Position numbers and translations under genes: made by a program. Shown in pieces: positions 38,352 to 47,143 of a stretch of 47,143 bases of DNA (position 1 is the stretch's first letter; the number at the start of each line of letters is the position of its first letter). The notes below the pieces were generated by a model. It made no database searches. It was not told where the DNA came from and saw only the letters and a list, made by a program, of their open reading frames with translations. The stretch comes from Ascoidea tarda (nom. inval.) (Eukaryota > Ascomycota > Saccharomycetes > Ascoideales > Ascoideaceae). The stretch covers positions 1 to 47,143 of the forward strand of contig JAKTTS010000057.1 of NCBI GenBank assembly GCA_030560485.1. The letters run 5' to 3'.

Positions 38352-40247
38352 ATGGATTATAATCAAAGTAACTTCCAGAAATCAAAGAAAGGCGATAACC
38401 AAAGCTTTCATGAAAGACAGCATACAGAATCAGACAGTGATAATGATTATAATGTTCAGACAATACATGATCATCCAGACCTTGAAAAACTCAATGCAAA
38501 GAGTAATTCGAATACCTTATCGAGAACAAAAAGTATTGTCCCAAAAAACCAGAGAAGAGGGTTGTTGTCGCACTTTTGTCTAATACCTGAGTATAATGAT
38601 CCGAGAGATTTCCCAAATAAATACAAGAATTTCTTATTGATTGTGGTTGCTTGTGCTTCAATAATTGGCCCCATGGGTACATCCATTCTTCTTCCTGCCA
38701 TGGAGGATGTAATTGAGACGTTAAACACGCAGACATATTTAGTTAATATATCGGTGGGTATCTATCTTTTAACGTTAGGTATTTTCCCCTTGTGGTGGTC
38801 TGCAATAAGTGAAAGAAAAGGAAGAAGAAATGTGTATCTAATATCCTTTTTTTTAATGTTTTGCTTTTCGATTGGATGTGCTTTATCCACAAACATCGGG
38901 ATGTTAATGGCTTTTAGAGTCTTATCTGGAGCAGCTTCAGCATCTGTCCAATCAGTTGGCGCAGGTTCTATTTCTGACTTATATGCCCCCAAAGAAAGAG
39001 GTACTGCAATGGGGCTATTTTATCTAGGACCATTGATGGGACCATTCCTTGCCCCATTGATCGGTGGTGCCATTGCCACAAGATTTGGATTTAGAGGAAC
39101 ACAATGGTTTCTTGTGATATTTTCAGGATTCTTGGACTTTGTAATTTTATTTGGTTTACCAGAGACATTAAGAAAGCAAAGTAGCAAAGATGCAATTGCT
39201 CGTGTATTAGCAAGCAGAAGAGAAAACCATGAAGCAGATTCCAGTAATAGTGATCTTGAGAAAAACTTTGACAAAGAACACAATAATGATGTCAATCATA
39301 ATAACAACAAGGAAAACATCAACAGATTACTAAAGAAAATTGAAAGCAGATCATCAGTAACCCAAAATCTTGAAAAAGGACCAATAGTGGACACAATTGG
39401 CCCAACAAATGTATCAATAATTGACTCAAGTGACCCAAATCTAGTCGCAAGAATTCATAACCAAGACATCAAAAGAATTACTAAGGAAGTCGAAAAAGAG
39501 CTTGAAAATAATCGTGAAGAAGATTATGATATTAAAAATACAATTTACATTTATGTCTTTCAACCTGTACGATCATTAGTTTTCTTCAGATACCCTCCAG
39601 TGTTTTTAGCTGTGTTTTTTTCTTCAATAACGTTCTTACCAGTTTATATTAATAATATTGCTCTTTCTAACTTATACTCTCAAGAACCTTATAATTTTGG
39701 TCCAATGCTCATTGGTTTAGTTTATCTTCCAAACTCTGCTGGTTATATTGTTGCATCAGTGCTAGGTGGAAAATATGTGGATAGTTTATTAAAAAAATAT
39801 GAGAAAAAATATGGTTTTTTAGCCCCAGAAGCAAGAATTTCGTACAATATGCTCATGGCCATTATTTTCTTTCCAATTTCCTTATTGATAATCGGTTGGT
39901 GCTTTCAAAAAGAAACCCATTGGGTTTTTCCCTTGCTTGGAACCTTTATTTTTGGAATTGCCTCGATGTTGACAACAGGTTGTATTGTAACCTATGTTGT
40001 TGATTCATTGCCAGGAAGAGGAGCCACAGGAGTCGCATTGAACAATTTCATGAGACAAATACTAGCAACAGCAGGGTCCTTCTTTACAGAGCCATTGATA
40101 AGAGTAATGGGTGCTGGTGCACTATATTCTGCTGTAGCTGGCTTGGTAGTGGTGTCAAGTCTATCCATTCTCTTGCTAAAAAAAAGAGGAGCTTATTGGA
40201 GAGAAAACTACAACCTTCAAAGATTGTATGACAGCTTGGATAAATGA
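38352..40247 (+). CDS. QDR3: MFS drug:H+ antiporter, DHA1 family, QDR3/DTR1-like (copy 2)
   Basis: A 631-residue protein and close paralogue of the transporter 678 bases upstream. It has the same pre-TM1 motif (LIPEYNDPRDFPNKYKNF), motif A (SERKGRRNVYLISF, about 153-166), TM5 motif (FYLGPLMGPFLAPLIGG) and near-identical second half (NNIALSNLYSQEPYNFGPM, VDSLPGRGATGVALNN). Extra length comes from a longer N-terminal cytosolic tail and a longer charged loop between the halves (about 275-395). Those two hydrophilic parts have diverged most, as expected when regulation rather than transport mechanism differs. The two genes arose by tandem duplication. Its substrate is unknown. Confidence 0.87.
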   Translation: MDYNQSNFQKSKKGDNQSFHERQHTESDSDNDYNVQTIHDHPDLEKLNAKSNSNTLSRTKSIVPKNQRRGLLSHFCLIPEYNDPRDFPNKYKNFLLIVVACASIIGPMGTSILLPAMEDVIETLNTQTYLVNISVGIYLLTLGIFPLWWSAISERKGRRNVYLISFFLMFCFSIGCALSTNIGMLMAFRVLSGAASASVQSVGAGSISDLYAPKERGTAMGLFYLGPLMGPFLAPLIGGAIATRFGFRGTQWFLVIFSGFLDFVILFGLPETLRKQSSKDAIARVLASRRENHEADSSNSDLEKNFDKEHNNDVNHNNNKENINRLLKKIESRSSVTQNLEKGPIVDTIGPTNVSIIDSSDPNLVARIHNQDIKRITKEVEKELENNREEDYDIKNTIYIYVFQPVRSLVFFRYPPVFLAVFFSSITFLPVYINNIALSNLYSQEPYNFGPMLIGLVYLPNSAGYIVASVLGGKYVDSLLKKYEKKYGFLAPEARISYNMLMAIIFFPISLLIIGWCFQKETHWVFPLLGTFIFGIASMLTTGCIVTYVVDSLPGRGATGVALNNFMRQILATAGSFFTEPLIRVMGAGALYSAVAGLVVVSSLSILLLKKRGAYWRENYNLQRLYDSLDK

Positions 40248-40671
40248 ACCAACAACCAAAAGCATTCTTCCATCTCTTTTATCTCTGTAGTTTCTATAGC
40301 ATCAAACTTTTCAATACAATGTCGTTCTATTGTTGCAACATTTGGAGTTTTGGTGAGACAGAAATCACATGGAATGTACCACTTTAATTGGACGTGTTGG
40401 CTATTGTAGATCATTGTGTGAAACATTGTAACAACTGCTGGGAAGAATTCTGCTGGACAGAGAACTTCTACGAAGTCTGTGCTAAGGAGGTTATCTAATC
40501 CACAATGTTTCAAGCCCAATCGAGCTCTATCAAACCAAGCTTTGATCAAAGATTTCCAGTCTTATTTTGCAAGAGACAACCAGCTCTCTTGCATTGTTTC
40601 TTGATCAGTTGATATATTTGATCTGTTTTCTTGTTGAACATTGAGTACATCTACAAAAAAACACTTTCAAG
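40217..40671 (-). pseudogene. Possible decayed gene on the minus strand
   Basis: About 30 open codons (40670 down to 40582) and about 116 more (40578 down to 40217) are in the same frame, separated by a single TAA at 40579-40581. Content is protein-like (KSLIKAWFDRARLGLKHCGL; IPCDFCLTK) and GC is clearly higher than in neighbouring spacers. The long segment has no ATG near its beginning. It overlaps the last 31 bases of the upstream transporter. I do not recognise the protein. A chance open frame is the alternative. Confidence 0.3.
40539..40550. repeat. 12-bp perfect palindrome
   Basis: CTTTGATCAAAG... read as GCTTTGATCAAAG: the 12-mer CTTTGATCAAAG is its own reverse complement. It lies inside the putative gene relic and is probably incidental. 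Confidence 0.5.
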
Positions 40672-40729
40672 GGAGTATTGTTTTCCAGTATATTTTAATT
40701 AGATAAACCCTTAAATCAATTGCAGAAAA

Positions 40730-42241
40730 ATGTTGAAAAAGATAAAACTAGCACTACTTAACAACACTCTCTTACCAGCAGCTCCAGCAGTTCATGCAGG
40801 TGCTGAACCAAACTTGAGAAATATTTTCCTGTCGAGAAGAAACTTGGGTGTTAATTTTGGGAGTCTTTTTTATCTTCAAAAGCTAATATTTGATGAATTT
40901 TTCATAGAGGGCACCGATAATGAGTTTGATGCAATACAAAAACACATTCAAAAAAATGGTGTCTCAAAAACTAGAGAGCTATTAGAAAATCACTGGAAAA
41001 ATTATCTTGGTGATCAAGAATGGAAATGGTTAATGGAAGTGGGTGTAACTTCGATAAGAATCCCAATTGGTTACTGGCATGTTAATGGAGGCAAATTTTG
41101 TCATTCTACACCAATGCAATCTATTGCTAGCGTTTATGAAAATGCCTGGAAGATCTTAAAAGAAAATTATATCGAAAAGGCCTCTACCTATAACATCAGC
41201 ATCTTGATCACTATTTCTTCTGCTCCAGGCGCAGGTGATACTGATAACAACCTTGGAATCATTTCCTCAAAATCACCCTTTTGGAAGAACACTACATATC
41301 AGATAACTACTCTTAATTTATTAAAATTTATTGCAAACGACATATACAATTATCAAAACATAGCTGGACTTGAAGTCTTAAGTGAGGTTGAAAAAGACGT
41401 CAAATTTGATGATTTGAGAAAGTTTTACGAAAGAAGTATAACTACCATTCGTAAAAAAAACGAATTTGTTCCAATTATAATTTCGGATAGTTGGAATCCT
41501 ACTCAATGGACTAATTGGTTAAGAAATCATACCGCCATTGCAAATGGTTGGTTATCAGTTGATATTGATCACCATCAATACTTTTGCAATTCAAGAGAAG
41601 ATAAAGAAAAAAGACCCGATAAAATCATTCAAGAAATGGATAATTCCGTACTTAATGGTGTTGATACAACTGATTTTGACTTTATAATTGGCGAATATTC
41701 TTGTTACATTCATGAAGATTCTTGGAAACAGTACTTTTTCAATGATCGTGATTCGAAGACTTGTGATTTTGGAAGAAAGCAGGTTTACATTTATAATATG
41801 AGGGCTAGGTCTGGTTGTTATTTTTGGACCTATAAACTTCCAAATGCTGAATATAGCGAATGGAGTTTTAGATCAATGGTCAACAGAGGTGCTATTCCTC
41901 ATCGGCCCATGTCGATAATCAAAGAAGCTACTGAGGATGATCTTAATTATATCTTGATGCGTAAATCCGAAGAGCATAATGAAAAATGTCAGAAAATAGA
42001 CCCTGCAGAGGAATGGGAAACAGATCGATATAGTGATGGTTTTCTAGCTGGATGGGGAGATGCCTATTCTTTTTCAGAGTTTTATGGCTCAAGAATTGGA
42101 AGAATCAATGCCTGGAAAGCAGCTAGATTGAATGAGCACATTATTCTTAAAGGTGAAAACAAGTTTCTTTGGGAATGGGAGGATGGCTTTTTAGATGGTG
42201 TTAGAGAGTTTGAAAGAATTGCATTTAATGGAATTCTATAG
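40730..42241 (+). CDS. Glycoside hydrolase family 5-like protein (YBR056W type) with altered active site
   Basis: A 503-residue protein related to yeast exo-beta-1,3-glucanases but of the YBR056W subgroup. It has GVNFGSLF (RGVNLGGW block), SIRIPIGYWHV (R110), ISSAPGAGDTDNNLG (the DLHGAPGSQNG block), EVLSEV with the candidate acid/base E219, DIDHHQYF (H281/H282), and GEYS with the candidate nucleophile E322. The C-terminal YSDGFLAGWGDAYSFSEF and LWEWEDGFLDG blocks are typical of YBR056W. The His of the DLH block and the Asn before the acid/base are Ser here. The N-terminus (MLKKIKLALLNN ... AVHAG) could be a weak targeting sequence. S. cerevisiae YBR056W is, as I recall, reported in the mitochondrial intermembrane space. 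Activity is uncertain. Confidence 0.82.
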   Translation: MLKKIKLALLNNTLLPAAPAVHAGAEPNLRNIFLSRRNLGVNFGSLFYLQKLIFDEFFIEGTDNEFDAIQKHIQKNGVSKTRELLENHWKNYLGDQEWKWLMEVGVTSIRIPIGYWHVNGGKFCHSTPMQSIASVYENAWKILKENYIEKASTYNISILITISSAPGAGDTDNNLGIISSKSPFWKNTTYQITTLNLLKFIANDIYNYQNIAGLEVLSEVEKDVKFDDLRKFYERSITTIRKKNEFVPIIISDSWNPTQWTNWLRNHTAIANGWLSVDIDHHQYFCNSREDKEKRPDKIIQEMDNSVLNGVDTTDFDFIIGEYSCYIHEDSWKQYFFNDRDSKTCDFGRKQVYIYNMRARSGCYFWTYKLPNAEYSEWSFRSMVNRGAIPHRPMSIIKEATEDDLNYILMRKSEEHNEKCQKIDPAEEWETDRYSDGFLAGWGDAYSFSEFYGSRIGRINAWKAARLNEHIILKGENKFLWEWEDGFLDGVREFERIAFNGIL

Positions 42242-42307
42242 TTTCAGGTTTTTCAGTTCTTTCTGATTTATCTAATATAAAATTGATTTTCATTTAAAAG
42301 ATTTTTC

Positions 42308-42339
<32 letters not shown>

Positions 42340-42371
42340 TTTATTTTATTTTATTTTATTTTATTTTATTT
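42308..42371 (+). repeat. ATT and TTTTA microsatellites in a convergent spacer
   Basis: About nine ATT units (about 42312-42339) followed by about six TTTTA/ATTTT units to 42370, between the 3' ends of the GH5 gene and CDC48. Confidence 0.9.
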
Positions 42372-42504
42372 TTTTGATTTATTTATTCATGCGTGAAAAA
42401 TATAAGACACAGTAATATTATTAAATCTACTATAAAAATAAAAGGAAATGAAAAAAAATAAATGAGTTTTGAATATCTAAAACAATTTCATATCAACAAT
42501 AAGT

Positions 42505-45039
<2,535 letters not shown>

Positions 45040-45210
45040 TTAAAAAAAAAACTAAGAATACGGGCAGTGAGAGTGAACAGAGATTGAAGGACTCTGAAGC
45101 AAAAGAAATAGATTTGTAAAACAAAGAAATTAAAGTAAAAACAATTCCAGATAGCTTAGAAAGAACTACTTATAAGCAACTGGGGATGCTGATTAGGTTT
45201 GGAGGGACGA

Positions 45211-45219
45211 TTCGCCACC
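45211..45219 (-). promoter_or_regulatory. PACE-like Rpn4 site upstream of CDC48
   Basis: On the CDC48 strand the sequence is GGTGGCGAA, one base from the proteasome-associated control element GGTGGCAAA, 175 bases before the ATG. S. cerevisiae CDC48 is known as an Rpn4 target. Confidence 0.6.
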
Positions 45220-45262
45220 ATCCTCAGAGCAGATGAAAACGAAATGAAAACGTACGCCGCGG

Positions 45263-45275
45263 GAACCTTCTGGAA
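45263..45275. promoter_or_regulatory. Perfect three-unit heat-shock element upstream of CDC48
   Basis: GAACCTTCTGGAA matches GAAnnTTCnnGAA exactly, the Hsf1 trimer site, about 230 bases before the CDC48 start. Confidence 0.7.
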
Positions 45276-45414
45276 CTTTTTGTTACCCGGATGTGGTTGC
45301 CGCCACCGGCCGGTCGTTCTGCTGATTTTGCTGCGTTTGCTGCTTGTTCTCTTAAAACTATCGATTGAATGCTGATTCTATGTTCTATCGCTGTACTAAG
45401 CTGCCGTCTATGTA

Positions 45415-47079
45415 CTAATCGCTATCAGAGTCATTCTCTCTGTCGTCGTCGTCTTCGTCTTCGTCGTCTTCGTCGTCGTCTTCTTCTTCCTTCAATGCTC
45501 TCTCGCGTCTTTGGTTCTCGTCTGTAATCTCGTAAGTTCCAGTCTCGCTATTGAGTGTTACAACCTCCAATCCACTGTCTAATATCGAATTGTACTTCTC
45601 ATGAGGTATCTTCCATCCTAATTTATCACAAATGTAGCAAATGATTTGATCGCAATACCCTAATAAATTAATATCGAACTGGCAGTGTTTAACTTCATCT
45701 CGATTGATCAAAATTTGCGGAACGTTCTCAGGAATCTTGTTAACAATTTCAGAGACTGGTGCAACTTTTAACGATGTTCCAATGCAGATTAACAAATCAC
45801 AATCTTTAATATCCTTTTTCAAATAATCATGAAATCTTTCTGGTAAGGCTTCACCGAAAAACGTTATGTCGGGTTTCATAACCCCAAAAGACGGTTTCAT
45901 TGATCTTGCGTTGTCTAATAGTTCATTTCTCTTTTTTTCGCATCTAACGCAAATAGCTAAATTTTTCTTTCTGATGTCGTCAAATATCAACGAACCCTTC
46001 ACTTGGTAGCCACAGGTTTGACATGTTGCAGTCGCAAATGATCCATGACATTGGATTAATTTTTCCGGGTTTATTCCAACAATGCTCTCTAAATTATCGA
46101 TATTTTGTGTATAGTTTCTTAATAATTTCCCCTTATCTTGTAATATCTTGATGAAGGCATGTAATGGAGTGAAAATGTTGTTTGGTGGTAAAATCATATC
46201 GGCAATTGAGTAGAAAATAGTTGGGTCTAAATGAAAAGTATTTAAATCAAATACTTCTTGTGGATCACTTAGCCCTAAATTAGTCAATCTCGAATAAAAC
46301 CCCTTTGAAGATCTAAAATCAGGAATACCTAATGATGTGGAAATTCCTGCTCCTGTTAATACTAAAACTTTTTTAGCATTTAACAATTTTGTGACAAAGT
46401 TATCAATTGTACTAAAATTATTCAAGCGATTTCTTGATGTCAACACTTTGTTCATGGCTTTTTGCAAACATTTGATCAAGTGTAAAATATGTTGTTCATT
46501 GTTATAATCTTTAATATCAGAGGGATAAAACCCTAATAACATGATTATTTTGACAATATCGTCACCAGAAGCACGACTGGGTAAATATTGGTCTAAAAAG
46601 GACATTGAGCCCTCAGTTTTAAGGTGGTTTCTAGCTCTTTCACTGTCTTCTTTAGAAAACGGAGCGTTATATATAATTTCGTTTGATTTTTCGTTTGATT
46701 TTTCGTTTGATTTTTCGTTTGGTTTTTCATTTTTGTTCTTCAAGCAAGTATTTGGTTTGTTATTGTTATTGTTATTATCATTTGGTATATCATTGGCATA
46801 GTGTTCATCCGAGGAAAAACTCTTATCAGAATCTGAGTCAATATTATTATTATTGTTATTACTATTGTTATTATTGTTATTATTGTTATTATTGTTATTT
46901 GTGTTATTTATAACGGTACCATTTGATTTGGGAATTGAATTTAAATTAGCAGATGAAGAACGTTTTGGAATTGAATTTATAGAGGAATGCAGGACTTTTT
47001 GGATCTTTGAAACTCTATTATTGTATAAGTCTGGGGGAGCATGATTAACTTTTAGTACCAGGAAACTGTCTTCTAGCAT
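45415..47079 (-). CDS. SIR2: Sir2/Hst1-type NAD+-dependent histone deacetylase
   Basis: A 554-residue protein. An Asn-rich N-terminus (about 55-110) and a repeat-encoded NEKS stretch (about 117-134) precede the Sir2-specific helical domain (about 140-220, FLDQYLPSRASGDDIVKIIMLLGFYP). The catalytic core has GAGIS (243-247), PDFRS, QNID (325-328), catalytic H345 (CHGSF), zinc cysteines C353/C356/C377/C380, and GTSLKV (434-439). The tail (about 530-554) is a strongly acidic Asp/Glu run. S. cerevisiae has the paralogues Sir2 (562) and Hst1 (503). A pre-duplication yeast would have one gene serving both silencing and Sum1-type repression. I cannot tell which function dominates here. Confidence 0.93.
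   Translation of the reverse strand: MLEDSFLVLKVNHAPPDLYNNRVSKIQKVLHSSINSIPKRSSSANLNSIPKSNGTVINNTNNNNNNNNNNNNSNNNNNNIDSDSDKSFSSDEHYANDIPNDNNNNNNKPNTCLKNKNEKPNEKSNEKSNEKSNEIIYNAPFSKEDSERARNHLKTEGSMSFLDQYLPSRASGDDIVKIIMLLGFYPSDIKDYNNEQHILHLIKCLQKAMNKVLTSRNRLNNFSTIDNFVTKLLNAKKVLVLTGAGISTSLGIPDFRSSKGFYSRLTNLGLSDPQEVFDLNTFHLDPTIFYSIADMILPPNNIFTPLHAFIKILQDKGKLLRNYTQNIDNLESIVGINPEKLIQCHGSFATATCQTCGYQVKGSLIFDDIRKKNLAICVRCEKKRNELLDNARSMKPSFGVMKPDITFFGEALPERFHDYLKKDIKDCDLLICIGTSLKVAPVSEIVNKIPENVPQILINRDEVKHCQFDINLLGYCDQIICYICDKLGWKIPHEKYNSILDSGLEVVTLNSETGTYEITDENQRRERALKEEEDDDEDDEDEDDDDRENDSDSD
46678..46728 (-). repeat. 12-bp tandem repeat in the sirtuin gene
   Basis: About four copies of a 12-bp unit (TTTGATTTTTCG on the plus strand) encode NEKS repeats in the N-terminal linker. 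Confidence 0.85.
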
Positions 47080-47089
47080 TTTTAAGCGG

Positions 47090-47090
<1 letters not shown>

Positions 47091-47135
<45 letters not shown>
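47091..47135 (+). repeat. ATT microsatellite upstream of the sirtuin start
   Basis: About fifteen ATT units begin roughly 12 bases upstream of the ATG, so they would lie in the 5' leader. The window ends shortly after. Confidence 0.9.
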
Positions 47136-47143
47136 GCTTTGAT

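Overview
The window is nuclear DNA of a budding yeast (Saccharomycotina). It is AT-rich, with tightly packed and almost intronless genes. The one intron that can be proven uses yeast signals (GTATGT, TACTAAC, short branch-to-acceptor distance). Nearly every protein has a clear Saccharomyces cerevisiae counterpart. Long Asn/Ser/Gln runs and AAT/AAC microsatellites suggest a non-Saccharomyces lineage. The species, and whether CTG is read as Leu or Ser, cannot be settled from this window. No tRNA, rRNA, intact transposon or CRISPR array was seen.

Layout. 1-9.1 kb: PEX28/29-type peroxin, ITT1 (RBR ubiquitin ligase, minus), ADA2 (SAGA), ERV41 (spliced, ER-Golgi vesicle protein) and a small secretory I9-type proteinase inhibitor (minus). 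9.3-18.3 kb: POL4 (DNA polymerase X, minus), SEC24 (COPII coat, minus), a divergent YIL108W-type metallopeptidase, and a PUS9-type tRNA pseudouridine synthase (minus). 18.7-26.3 kb: an unrecognised 658-residue protein, VAC7 (vacuolar regulator of PI(3,5)P2 synthesis) with a very long ATG-free leader, and MXR2 (methionine-R-sulfoxide reductase). 27.1-34 kb: a bHLH transcription factor (minus), then a 5.7 kb stretch with no convincing gene. 34-42.2 kb: FIG1 (mating), two tandem QDR3/DTR1-type drug/proton antiporters, and a YBR056W-type GH5 protein. 42.5-47.1 kb: CDC48 and a SIR2/HST1 sirtuin (both minus).

Gene order carries information. SEC24 and the YIL108W-type gene are head-to-head as in S. 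cerevisiae. ITT1 and ERV41 (neighbours in S. cerevisiae) are separated here only by ADA2. FIG1, QDR3-type and YBR056W-type genes all map to one short part of S. cerevisiae chromosome II (YBR040-YBR056).

The most interesting non-coding signals are: the 5.7 kb divergent region upstream of the bHLH gene; a roughly 800-nt ATG-free stretch before VAC7; a perfect heat-shock element plus a PACE-like (Rpn4) site upstream of CDC48; a set of CACGTG motifs found only between genes; a 10-bp perfect hairpin between the inhibitor gene and POL4; and a possible decayed gene between the second transporter and the GH5 gene. No previously unknown multi-gene system is demonstrable. The best candidates for new biology are the unrecognised 658-residue protein, the large regulatory region and the gene relic.
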